From Maratus speciosus (lineage: Eukaryota; Arthropoda; Arachnida; Araneae; Salticidae), in contig OZ010787.1 in the NCBI GenBank assembly GCA_963932465.1, positions 12,955,284 to 13,019,283 on the forward strand: a DNA stretch of 64,000 bases. The letters run 5' to 3'. Numbering within the stretch: the stretch's first letter is position 1; every line of letters starts with the position of its first letter. The notes under the pieces are model-generated. The model saw only the letters and a program-made list of their open reading frames with translations, was not told the origin of the DNA and did no database searches. Below are positions 46,606 through 57,835 of the stretch, in pieces. The position numbers and the translations under genes were made by a program.

Positions 46606-47714
46606 CTGCAGAAAAGTCATGCAGATAAAAAATTACAAAGAACTTCTATTATCTATATTTATTCTAAGCTTAAAAATAATCATTTGATATGTTTATATGA
46701 GAAGAACTCCATTTACCCTTTGCGTGTATAAAAGGAAATAAGACTCAGAAGAAAGTGGGAAGTCTGCAGTGATTGGTTGCTTGTAAGATATGCTTTTTAG
46801 CCGGCAAGGTCTGTGGTTTCTCTAGCCTTCATTCTCAAGACAATGAAAGTACTTAGAGCAATTTAAATAACACTTGGAAAGATATATTTTTGTCTGGCTT
46901 CGATTATTTATAATTAATCATTTTAGCTTTGAGTTTTCAGAGGCGCGCAGTTTTTAGGCTTTTTTTATTATTATTAATATAGAAAACAAATTTCGGACAT
47001 TTTATTTTTATTATCATTTAAATGTGTACTTCTAAAAAAAAAAAAAATCCCTTTTTTTAATTACTTTGCTGATAATGCGTTCCAAATTTAACAGGGACTT
47101 TCCGATAATATGTTACTGAATAATAAACTGTAAAAGAATAACATTGTTATTTATCCTAATACGTTAAATAATGCCCATCCTTAATACGCATGTGCTGTGG
47201 TCAGAGCCGGTAAAAAGAGGAGGGAGGGGGGTGGCACAGGAGCTCGAGCTACATGCAACTTTTCTCTTACAAAATAACGACAAACTTTTTATCGCTACAC
47301 TTTGGGTACTTAAATGACCATTAGAATTCTAAGAAGCAATAACTAACACCTTTTCAGGCAAACCAGATGTCAACTTATTTTTTCATTAATTGTCCAGAAG
47401 GAGGATCATCTAGGCAGGGGGTTTCCTTTTAGATTTTTCGCAAGCTCTCTGTGACTGTGTGTGTGTGCGCCTGTGGGATAACTTTCATTTTCCATGCCTA
47501 ATTATCAGTGCACAAATAAATCCTGTTCTTTAAAGTACGGGAAGTGTTACTGTCATGTGGCCCTTCGCTTTGAATTCCAGACTGTATTTTTTGTGAGTAA
47601 AATTTTCCTAATCAAATACTTTGATATTCTGTATAAATGGAGGTACTTAGAGGAAAAGGTACTATGTAACCAAATTGAGAGGAAAGGTTTTTGTTGTAAA
47701 TTTTATTGTTGTTT
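46606..47714. other. Unassigned stretch with a TATA-like box
   Basis: TATAAAAG at about 46,727 (plus strand) is a good TATA-box match, but no gene follows that I can support. The rest has homopolymers and no recognised repeat until the minisatellite begins at about 47,715. Confidence 0.3.
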
Positions 47715-48085
47715 TTAACGCATTTCAACATAGCTGTAAAGTATTTATGAATTTGGTTTGTCTGTCTGTCCGTATCCGTGCTGTAACCAGAGTGTGATTT
47801 ACTGGAGGGCATGGGCCCGGGCCCCCAATTTTAGATGATCCTCAAGTTACATTATTCCAAAAAATAATAAACATATTTAAAATTTCAAAAATTACTATGC
47901 TTGTATGCATTAGTTTTGCACTTAAAATGTTATAGGTGGCCGCTATTATGTTTGTGCCCAGGGCCCCTAAAATCAAATCACAGAAAAAAGTGCATTCCGC
48001 CTACCCCTAAATTCTGTAACTCGATCCCCGACTCTAACTCTCGTAAATATGCTCGGATTGCCATGCAATTAATATATGTTATTGG
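47715..48085 (+). repeat. Dispersed minisatellite, left flank of the hAT element
   Basis: This has the same unit as 49,381-50,225: CAACATAGCTGTAAAGTATT, GGTTTGTCTGTCTGTCCGTA, then after an insertion GACTCTAACTCTCGTAAATA and CCATGCAATTAATATATGTT. It breaks off at 48,085 and resumes at 52,557 when the hAT element is removed. Confidence 0.75.
47788..48013. mobile_element. Small insertion in the minisatellite (226 bp)
   Basis: CTGTAAC flanks it on both sides (47,781-47,787 and 48,014-48,020), and collapsing the repeat restores the unit. Inside, TGTGATTT and AAATCACA are inverted, and GGGCATGGGCCCGGGCCCCC faces TGTGCCCAGGGCCCCT. It is probably a small TIR element with imperfectly defined ends. 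Confidence 0.5.
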
Positions 48086-48409
48086 CAGGGTTGGGTTTAA
48101 GCCGTCAAAGACCAGTTATTGACGTGACATAGGTTTAAACCGCGTTTTAAGCAGTTTTAACCGTCAAAAACACTAATATTTATATATGGTCAGGACAACA
48201 ACAGCAAAAAAATGCTGTTATAGCAAGATACAACATTGCTTTTATTTAATGATTGTGCACTTTAGTTTTAGCATTTATTTTACTGTAATCAAATATTAAA
48301 TTATAATTTATTTCTTTGTTTATGACTAAATTGCCAAATTTTTTATATGTATTTTTATTGTGGCTTTTCAGCATACTTGGTTGCATTTCTTATTTAAAAA
48401 ACAATATAT

Positions 48410-51156
48410 GGTATGATCCATGTCAATTCAGGCAGCCAAAGAAAAAATCTTACCTTCATAGTCTCAGAAGTTTTTGAATTGAACATATGTTAAATTCAAT
48501 AAAAAATAAGATACTTGTATATTTTGGTTTTGCCCAAAAAAATTCCTGGCCCGAGATACAGGCCGCCAAAGATGGCATCCCGGGCACCATTTCCAATTCG
48601 CCATTTTCGATAAAAATTTTAAAGTGCTCTATCTCTAAAATGGTGCAAGATATTTTGTTGCGGTTTTTTTTATTTTAAAGATAATATTCTTCTGTTTAAA
48701 ATGATATACCCAATTTTGAAAAATGTATTCAACTTTTCTTGTGGCAACCTTTTGAAAAAAAAAAAAAAAAAAAAATTTTTAATTTTTTTTTGAAAATGCC
48801 AATCCCAAAAATTTTGATTTTTTTGCTGTTGATCAATACCATTGGGAACTATCTTCACTGTAAAGGAGAACTTCCACTTTTGAGTTTAACAAATTTTAGA
48901 AACATTTTAAAAATTCAGAGAATTTTACAGGAACTGTATATATACAGTTCCAGTAAAAGTCACTGAATTTTTGCTTATTGTATCATATTTGTAAGGATAA
49001 GCCTACTATATATCCTAAACAAGTTAGAAATTGCAATATCAAATGTGGCAAATGAGGTGCGTGCATAGTATTAACTAGTTTTATAAATATTCAGATCTTG
49101 GGGCAATAAGTGTTACACTCTTGGGCGAAAAGACATGAGTACAAAATTTACTATAATTCCATATATTAAATTCAGTAATACGGAAGTAATAGGAATCCAT
49201 CTTAAAAGGACTTAATTGCCATGGCAACCTAGAATCATTGCCTATCATGGTATATCATTGAATCAATTATGTATTAAAGGATTTTTATATAGAATGAAGA
49301 AAACTTTTATTAATGTCTTTTATGTTTTAATTTGATTTTCATAGCATTTGAAGTGATCCATACTTTATTGCAGAGGTTTACAAAAAATTACTTCCTGTGT
49401 CATAGAAAGTGCATAGTGTTTACAGGGACACATAAAAGATTTTGGATACTTTACCTTATTGGAAATACTGTACATTAGCGATGATTGCTAGAGGCTCATT
49501 TTTAGTTGCGATATGAGTTTTCAAGTTTAATTAAATATTTCCATATTACGTTGTGTGTATAAAGGCTGTAGATCATATACAGGGCTACACAAAAGAAATC
49601 GTAAGGGTATTGCTGGAAGTGCATTTTTAGTTGTGTTTGAGTTTTTAAGTTTAACTAAATTTTTCCATGTTACGTTGTGTGCATATATGCTGTAGATCAT
49701 ATACAGGGCTACACAAAAGAAATCTTAAGGGTTTACTGAGTATGAATGAAAGTAGCTTAAAGGTGATTTTTAAATGAGTTATGCATTTTTACACTGAACT
49801 ACATTTAGTATACTAAGATATGTTTGGAGAATATAGATAAAAAGATATGCAGGTCCACGCAAAGAATTAGATACATGGCCGTCTATGGATGATAATCTCT
49901 GGAAGTATGATTTCACTGGTTTTAAGGATATTTTAATCTTAATTAAATATTAGCTAAATAGTGGCGTGTATATAAAGATAGTAGGTAAAATACAGGGTTG
50001 TATGAAAGTATTCAAGTATGCTTCCGTCTATTGACATAAATTTCTAAAAGTTAAATTCTGACCTATTTATGTGTTTTTAACAATTTCCAACATAGTTGAA
50101 TGTCTTTATGGATTCGATTTGTCTGCCCATCTGTCTGAACTCTAACTTGTATTAATATAATTTGTATTGCTGTGTAATTGATATATGTTATTGAGATTGT
50201 TTTACTATGTTCGGTATTGAAAATAAAGTATGTATCACTTCAAAGCTATGAAAATCAAATTAAAACATAAAAGACATTAATAAAAGTTTTCTTCATTCTA
50301 TTTAAAAATCCTATAATACATAATTGATTCAATGATATACCATGATAGGTAATGATTCTAGGTTACCATGGCGATTAAGTCCTTTTAAGATGAATTCATA
50401 TTACTTCCGTATTACTGAATTTAATATGTAGAATCATAATAAATTTTGTATTCATGCACTTTTTGCCCAAGAGTGTAACTTATTGCACCAAGACCTGAAT
50501 ATTTATAAAACTAGTTATAGTACGCACGCACCTCATTTGCCACATTTGATATTGCAATTTCTAACTTGTTTAGGATATATAGTAGGCTTATCCTTACAAA
50601 TATGATACAAATAAGCAAAAATTCAGTGACTTTTACTGGAACTGTATATATACAGTTCTTGTAAACTTCTCTGAATTTTTAAAATGTTTCTAAAATTTGT
50701 TAAACTCAAAAGTGGAAGTTCTCCTTTACAGTGAAGGTAGTTCCCGATGGTATTGATCAACAGCAAAAAAAATCAAAATTTTTGGGATTGGCATTTCCAA
50801 AAAAAAAAAAATTTTTTTCAAAAGGCTGCCACAAGAAAAGTTGAATACATTTTTCAAAATTGGGTATATAATTTTAAACAGAAGAATATTATCTTTAAAA
50901 TAAAATAAACCGCAACAAAATATCTTGCACCATTCTAGAGATAGAGCACTTTAAAATTTTTATCGAAAATCGTGAATGAGAAAGGATGCCGGGGATGTCA
51001 TCTTTGGCGGCCTGTATCTCGGGCCAGGAATTTTTTTTGGGCAAAATGAAGATATACAAGTATCTTACTTTTTCTTAAATTTTAACATATGTTCAATTCA
51101 AAAACTTCTGAGACTATGAAGGTAACCCCCCTGCCTGAGTTGATATGGATTCAGCC
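48410..51156. mobile_element. Non-autonomous long-TIR element (Sola-like, tentative), nested
   Basis: Arms of about 950 bp (48,410-49,380 and 50,225-51,156) pair along their length: TCAATTCAGGCAG at the ends, CCTGGCCCGAGATACAGGCC, AACTGTATATATACAGTT, ATTGCCATGGCAACCTAG. ATAT flanks both sides, a 4-bp duplication in a TA-rich target. The ends resemble those of the 53,797-57,831 element, which also has a 4-bp duplication. Four-base duplications with long inverted ends fit the Sola superfamily, but I have not proved it. Minisatellite fills the centre; there is no transposase. Confidence 0.8.
49381..50225 (+). repeat. Dispersed minisatellite between the arms of the nested element
   Basis: Units contain ATACAGGGCTACACAAAAGA (about 49,580 and 49,703), AAGTGCATTTTTAGTTG, GTTACGTTGTGTGCATAT, and finally TTCGATTTGTCTGCCCATCT with AACTCTAACTTGTATTAATA. 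The same units occur outside the host hAT element and, reversed, at 28,855-29,930. Confidence 0.75.
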
Positions 51157-52556
51157 ATATATATATATGTAGACAAACGTTTTGTAATAATAAGCCATTA
51201 TAACAAACGAAATCAATCATGATAGTTTAATATAATATTGAAAAAAACTGGAATATAATAACTATTAATTAAAAAACAATTTTTAAAGAAATTCCTTAAT
51301 GGTGTCCATTACTGGCACATCTGCCCTATATACAGTCTTTAACAGAAATATTTTCTCTGCAGCATTTTCTTTTACAAACGCAGAACAATAAAAATAACAT
51401 TTATTTTACAAATGAGAAAAGAATGAAATGTTAGGATAAAATGATAAAATATGATATTTTAATCCTTTTATCCCAATATTAATTTTTGTTAGTGACTGGC
51501 AATCACCTCTTACTGATGAAATTATCTTATTTGTGGAATTTCTCCTAAAATTAGGGACAAATGAATAATTCGGCATACCAACAAGAAAAAAAAAATGCTT
51601 AACTTAGTTTGAAACCTGTTCCAAAAATGAAAGTATCCTAATAACAAAAATAACTGCAAGCAAAATCGAAAATTTAAAAATCGGTCTTTGTAGAGATCGA
51701 CATTAGTTATCCAATGCAAAAAACGTTTAAAAATATTGAAATATTAAACAAAATTTCTATCATAGAATTGACGTTATTGAGTGGGGTTTTCATTTTTACT
51801 TTGAAAAAAATCATTTAAAAGTATGGAATTTCGAACACGATATTAAAAAAAAAAAATTTCTCCTGTAGGATTAACATTAGCAGGCGGGTGTTTTAACTTT
51901 AGTGAAGGTAGCTCCTTAAACAACCCCATCCATAAGAACATAATAGGGGGAAAGCAAGAAAAATTGGTTTTGTTGCAATAGCAATACTGTTTTGTACTGG
52001 AAGGGAATCTTTGAATTTGCTCTATCTTAAGGAAAGTAAATATACTCATTAGATGCCAATTGTGATAGATTACTCTGTGCTTCTAGCCATGAAAAAATCT
52101 AAACAATTTATTTATCTCTGCAAAATTTAGATTAAACCTATCTAGTTTTAATGATTACAAATAATTAAGGATTTATTAACTGTTCATCTTAAAAGCATAC
52201 ATTAATGATAAACTAAATCATTAAATAACAGTTAGGTAATTTTTATTCACAAATAATAATAAAAAAAAATCATACAACAATCAATTTGCAGTTTACCATA
52301 TCCTATGCAAATAGGTTTCAAGAATGTATTTCTGCAGTTTATACCCCACAGTTTTAATGTATTTATGCAGTTTTACTTAGAATTTATTGTTTAAAGCCCA
52401 TCTAACTCTGCTAAATAATTCTTTTGGTATGATTTTTATTAAAACTAGGTTTTTGACACTTTTGGACATTTTTGACAGAAAGGTTTTTGACACGGCGGTT
52501 TTAACCATGGTTAAAATCGGTTTAAACCGTCGCATGTCAAAAACTTGCCAACCCTG

Positions 52557-52910
52557 GTTATTGGGGTTTACTATGGCATGTTTGGTATTGAAAGTGAAGT
52601 GTATAGCATTTATAGTTCGTCTACAAAGACACTCAAAAGAATTACGTTATATTACGGTCTATGGAGAGAAATCATTTGTGATTTATTTTAATGATGTTAC
52701 ACTATTTTAAACGTATCGAAATTGATATATGTCACTGAAGTGCACCAAAAGAGGCTTACTATAGAATATGGCGTGCATAGCATTCATAGTTCATTTACAA
52801 GGATATACAAAAAATTCTGCTACTGTGTTGTCTATTAACAATAATTGCTGGAAGTGCATTTCTAGTTCTACCAGGTGTAACTAAACTCCAGAAAAACTTA
52901 TCGACATTTA
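52557..52910 (+). repeat. Dispersed minisatellite, right flank of the hAT element
   Basis: It resumes with GTTATTGGGGTTTACTATGG and continues with GGTATTGAAAGTGAAGTGTA, TAGTTCGTCTACAAAGACAC and a second, shorter unit near 52,740-52,880 (CTGGAAGTGCATTTCTAGTT). This is the partner of 47,715-48,085. Confidence 0.75.
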
Positions 52911-53792
52911 ATTTTCAAATATAAGAATTATTATTAATTTTTAAATTACTAGGGAGCTCTGCCCTCTGCGAGCTATGCTCGCCCTTTCGCCTCGTCACCC
53001 CCCGTTCAGATTTCGCAGCTTTTAAAAGCATGGTAATATGCCCTGTTTTACAAATATTATCAAGTTATGGAAGATTGAATGATATTATTACGAATGGAGA
53101 TTATCTTCTGCAATCGGGTTGCCATGCTTTTCCGTTTGAATAGGGCCGTATGAATATTCTGTTTGAATTTTCGTTTACCATGGCCTCATCCACCGCTGTC
53201 ATGACAGCTGACGGCTGTTTTGTGAATTTATAATTAAGATCAATTACTCATTTGAAAATCAGCTTCCACAAAAGGGTTAGGTTAAAAATCCTGTTGCCTC
53301 TCGGATTTTTATAATGACGCTATAGAAAATATTCTTCCTTTGGGTCCGAGGTTTAGAAAACTCCATCTGGTTAGGAATAACATTCAGAACCACGGTATTG
53401 AAAAGCATTGTGTTTTGAAATTGTACGCTTATATATTAATTTTATCTTTTGATCGAGTTTTAGATAGTTTCAGGAACAGGTATAGCTTAGCCATGAAATC
53501 TTTTATTTTATTGCACCATCATGCATATTTTCATGTTATTTTTAAAATGTAAATTGTTTATTTTTATTAATGTATATATGAATTTTCTAATATGTATTTA
53601 TTGAACAGTAATTCATACAAAATTAATTGAAAGTATTTTGTGCATGATTTACCTTTATTTATGCTGCATTAAGTAATGAAATATATAAACAAATTTGCTA
53701 GCCGCACTTTTTTTATGCCGTGTGATTCCAATGTGGCGTCACATTAATATTGTCCAAAAAGAAAATCGTTTTAAATGCATAGTTTTATTATA
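52911..53792. other. Unassigned, with a short GC-rich repeat-like patch
   Basis: TAGGGAGCTCTGCCCTCTGC, then GAGCTATGCTCGCCCTTTCG (52,950-52,990), has the look of a common dispersed repeat, but I cannot name it. The frame at 53,340-53,552 has no recognised domain. Confidence 0.35.
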
Positions 53793-54559
53793 TGAAGAGC
53801 TATTCCATCTCAATTCAGGCAGGCAGTACTGATATGCGTCAATTCACCATCATAGATTTTTTTCAAAAAATTACAGTAGTTACAACTAAGTAATACATAA
53901 AATTTCCCAATGGGATTTTTCTCCCAAAAATTTTTTTCTGTGGTTACAGCACTTTAAAGTTTACGATAAAATTGACAATTTTCGAAAAAACAGAAAAACT
54001 CTTCATTTTGAAACGAACACAGTATAAAAAATATTTAACGTATACAGTCAATTTATTTTTTACAAATAGTTATTAAGCTGAATTTTACTTTAGCATAGTT
54101 TTAAAAAATATAGTGACATTTTAAATTAATTTAAAAAAAATGTTTCTAAGTACTAAAAATGGAATTATTACTAATTTTAAGATTTTTTTTTCAGAATGAA
54201 AAACATATCTTAAAGCTAAACATTGATGGTAATCCAAAGACCTTTAATGGGACTTTCACAGTAAATTTTATTTTAAGCCTAAGATGCATGCAACTTTTGC
54301 AATTCAATTTTAAGTTATGCAAAATTTCGTAAAATCGCTACTTTTGAGATGCAATTTCTCAAAAACACCATTTTTTAAAAATCTAATAATATGCTCAATT
54401 GATACCTTATTAGTTTCTAATAAATACCTTATAAGCAAATTGTGTGTTTTTGCTTAGAAAATTTTATATGATTTTTTGAAAATAACATGTTGTGTATATT
54501 TTTCAAAAGACCAGAAAGCCAAGCTTTTTCTTATTTCACTTAATTTATAATTTATTATG

Positions 54560-54715
54560 AAATACTGATTATGAAAGTAATTGGTGGATAGGACAAATCA
54601 GCAGCATATCACGGGAACTAAATGACATTACAGTATCATTCATGTACTCCCATGGTCCATCAAAAGCATTCCAGTGGCCAGAAGAATCGGGAAAGAAATC
54701 TAGAATCGATACCAG
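54560..54715 (+). pseudogene. Transposase C-terminal domain, extra inverted copy
   Basis: The plus strand reads YESNWWIGQISSISRELNDI, then TVSFMYSHGPSKAFQWPEES. The W-W-G...HGP..F.WP pattern is the C-terminal module of the same transposase family whose core lies on the minus strand at 55,600-57,050. A second copy sits on the minus strand at about 54,845-54,965, in line with the core. This plus-strand copy must therefore be an inverted duplication between the left arm and the gene. Confidence 0.65.
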
Positions 54716-55166
54716 GGAGGAAAGAGCATCGATACATCTTGCAACCATCACATTTGGCGAGTGGTGCCCATTAAATTTGGCGAGTGAGGACAATAAAGTT
54801 AATCGCCATGTTTTAAGTGTTACTCGATGCATTTATCTTTTTTTCTTTCCAGATTCTTCTGGCCACAGGAATGCTTTTTCTGGACCATGGGGTATATGAA
54901 TGATGCTGTAATGTCCCTCAGTTCTCATGATATGCTATTGATTTGTCTTATCCATCAATTATTTTCATAAAAGCACCCAATGAAATCACCGATTTATAAA
55001 TGGTGCATTGAATAATGTTTTGTTATCTGGCTGGAGGTTTCAACTTTTGTCAATGCATTTTTAATTATTCGTCCCATATAACCTTCATTATTTTTAATCA
55101 TCCAATAATGTTTAGATCGTATACCAACAATACATTTTACATTAGCTTATTCTTTCTCATTATTAG

Positions 55167-55591
55167 CAGGGATGTGTTTAGGAAAATTTTAGGTCCTTTA
55201 AAGGCCCCTTCACAAAGTAATTTATCTTAAAACAAGATCCTTCACAAAATTTTTTATCCCCAAACAGGACCCTTCACAAAACATTTTATCCCAAAACAGG
55301 ACCCTTCACAAAATTATTTGTCTCTTAAATAGACCTTTCACAGAATGTTTTCACCTTTAAATTGAACTTTTCACAAATTTAGTAATTTAAAAATAAAATC
55401 TAGCCTGTAAGTAAGCAGTTTAACTCACCAAAAAGCATATTACTTAGCTTTTTATATATGAATGATAGAACATGAAGACATCGATAATTTAAAATTCACA
55501 AAATTATGACTAGAATTTTCACAAAAATAAAAAAAAACTTCACAATTTCACAAAAACAGGACCCTGTGAGAAAAGTCTGGACAGACCCCTG
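55167..55591. mobile_element. Probable hAT-like insertion with a 35-bp minisatellite
   Basis: CAGGGATGTGTTTAGGAAAA on the left faces, reversed, CAGGGGTCTGTCCAGACTTT. ATTAG lies on both sides (55,162-55,166 and 55,592-55,596), shorter than the usual 8-bp hAT duplication. Inside, five units of about 34-39 bp repeat ACAGGACCCTTCACAAAAT and TTTTTATCCC. It interrupts the C-terminal third of the transposase pseudogene. Confidence 0.55.
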
Positions 55592-56601
55592 ATTAGCTCT
55601 ATAGGCTTGAATAATGTTTCTGTCTAGATGGAGTAGAAGGATACTTTTTTAACAGAGAGGATAGTTCAGCAACAAATGAGACAGAATCTCGGATGGCTCT
55701 TATTGGCTCATTTTGAAGATTAAATTTCGTTGCATAATGCTTACATAATCCCCCTACAGCATCACATGCACTTTTTTCTTGGCCAGTAGCTGAAAAAATC
55801 CACTTCTTTAGTACAACTTCATTATTTTTGTGCAATCCATCAAAATAATACTTTTTTAAAATGTGCTCTATCTCCATCTGATATATACACAATTGATTCC
55901 AGTGTTTGTAATTGGTACAACTTAGATAATTCTTTTTTTATATTTTCTATGGCACAAACAGCATGAGCTGTATCATGAGTTATATCATCAGAAACTACAA
56001 TAAAACTCTATTTCTTCTCTAAAATATGCTGTACAGGTAAATAATGATATTTGAGTATTTTGCCAGTGAAAGCCTTGTACTTCATCTGTCAGTATTAGCG
56101 ACCAGTTTTTAGCAATGTCAGAATGTATCACAAGCACAGATTTTTTTTTTTTTTTTTTTTTGATAACTTTACCTCAGCAATTCTTTGTCTCTGATTTTTC
56201 CTTGAGTGATAATGAGGAATTGCTTTTCTCACCCAGTGCCTTACATCTTCTAGAATTTTTTTTTAATCCATACCAACTTTTTTATTAAGTCATCATCTTC
56301 CCATATAGCATATACAACCCCTTCCTCTTCATTCAAATCAAAAGCTTCGACTAAGAATTTTTGTACCTCAGGGCACTCACCACACTCTTCGAGTCAACAA
56401 TTTTCATTGCTTATTTTTCTATATTAGCATTTCGTCATCAGATCTTCTTCTCTAACTTGAATGCCTGTTAAATTTTTAAGAGCTACACATATTAATTTCT
56501 AATTACTGCAGTAAACAGAACAGCGTACTACTTGTATTGGCTGAATTTAGATAAATTTTGGATATAATGAATGAAATTTTGATAGTCTTATTTTCATACA
56601 G

Positions 56602-56750
56602 CAGGGGTGGTCAACTGTGGCATGCTCGACACCACTAAAATTTTATAGTAATCATTTCCTTATCTAATCATCGAATCTCTGTAATTTCAGAAGCCGACTT
56701 TTTCTGTAAAATTTTAGTATTGTCTGGCATGCCACGGTTGGCCACCTTTG
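56602..56750. mobile_element. hAT-like MITE (149 bp)
   Basis: CAGGGGTGGTCAACTGTGGC faces, reversed, CAAAGGTGGCCAACCGTGGC. The flanks TCATACAG and TCATAGAA match at six of eight bases and fit an aged 8-bp duplication. It interrupts the transposase pseudogene between the SPNKSDV and LSKFHSLY segments. Confidence 0.7.
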
Positions 56751-57835
56751 TCATAGAAGGATTTTCTTTTTTCATTAAATTATGTTTCTTCAACAGACTG
56801 TGTCATAAAACGTTTTACTCTTTTAATTTTCGCACCATCATTTTTAATACAAATAACATCACTTTTGTTTGGACTATCTTTAGTTCAATCTTTGTTATCC
56901 TCTAAATAGCAGGACAATGCAACATTTAGTGCTTCTATTGATAAAGGATGTCTAATATAAGGATCAGATTGCGCATAAACTACTTTTTCTTTTTTAATTT
57001 TTCTGGATTTAACTACTAGATATTTTGCTACACCTTTTATTAAAAATTACTACATATTATTCTTTTTATAAAAAATTTAATCACATTATAAATTGAGTGA
57101 AATAAGAAAAAGCTTGACTTTCTGGCCTTTTGAAAAATATACACAACATGATATTTTCAAAAAATCATATAAAATTTTCTAAGCAAAAACACACGATTTG
57201 CTTATAAGTTATTTATTAGAAACTAATAAGGTATCAATTGAGCATATTATCAGATTTTTAAAAAATAGTGTTTTTGAGAAATTGCATCTCAAAAATAGCG
57301 ATTTTACGAAATTTTGCATAATTTAAATTTGAATTGCAAAAGTTGCATGCATCTTAGGATTAAAATAAAATTTACTGTGTAACTCCCATTAAAGGTCTTT
57401 GGATTACCACCAATGTTTAGCTTTAAAATATTTTTTTTCATTCTGAAAAAAAAAATCTTAAAATCAGTAATAATTCCATTTTTTGTACTTAGAAACAATT
57501 TTTTTAAATTAATTTAAAATGTCACCATATTTTTTAAAACTAGGCTAAAGTAAAATTCAGCTTAATAACTATTTGTAAAAAATAAATTAACTGGATACGT
57601 TAAATATTTTTGATACTGTGTTCGTTTCAAAATGAAGCATTTTTCTGTTTTTTCGAAAATTGTCAATTTTATCGTAAACTTTAAAGTGCTATAACCACAG
57701 AAAAAAATTTTTTGGGGAAAAATCCCATTGGGAAATTTTATGTATTACTTAGTTGTAACTACTGTAATTTTTTGAAAAAAATCTATGATGGTGAATTGAC
57801 ATGTCCTGCCTGAGCTGAGGTGGAATTGCTCTGAA

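Larger units (their letters stand above)
48086..52556. mobile_element. hAT-type element with 8-bp duplication, itself interrupted
   Basis: The left end CAGGGTTGGGTTTAAGCCGT and the reversed right end CAGGGTTGGCAAGTTTTTGA are inverted. GTTATTGG is duplicated (48,078-48,085 and 52,557-52,564). Subterminal GGTTTAAACCG and GTTTTAACCGTC motifs occur at both ends. Without the nested long-TIR element it is about 1.7 kb. I could not read a transposase in 51,161-52,500. Confidence 0.88.
54845..57050 (-). pseudogene. Transposase pseudogene of the long-TIR element
   Basis: Read from right to left in shifting frames: GVAKYLVVKSRKIKKEKVVY (about 56,985-57,045), SPNKSDVICIKNDGAKIKR (about 56,800-56,890), LSKFHSLYPKF (about 56,540-56,590), ECGECPEVQKFLVEAFDLNE (about 56,310-56,395), ILTDEVQGFHWQNTQISLF (about 56,020-56,110), DITHDTAHAVCAIENIKKEL (about 55,920-56,000), VYISDGDRAHFKK (about 55,855-55,895) and IFSATGQEKSACDAVGGLCK (about 55,730-55,805). 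IPHGPEKAFLWPEESGKK (about 54,850-54,910) closes the protein. The SDG...FKN, GxxxxCDxxGGxxK and HGPxxxFxWP series marks one transposase family. Stops, frameshifts and two insertions have killed it. Confidence 0.8.
53797..57831 (-). mobile_element. Long-TIR DNA transposon with decayed transposase (Sola-like, tentative)
   Basis: GAGCTATTCCATCTCAATTC and the reversed right end GAGCAATTCCACCTCAGCTC open arms of about 750 bp (53,797-54,556 and 57,080-57,831) that pair throughout. Shared blocks include GTTACAACTAAGTAATACAT, TCATTTTGAAACGAACACAG-like and AGAAACTAATAAGGTATCAA words. TGAA is duplicated at 53,793-53,796 and 57,832-57,835. A transposase relic of a family common in arthropod genomes lies inside, on the minus strand. 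Two smaller elements landed in it later. Confidence 0.88.

Noticed and set aside
46720..46760. Core promoter at TATAAAAG
   Set aside because: A good TATA match alone is expected by chance in AT-rich DNA, and no downstream plus-strand gene is recognisable.
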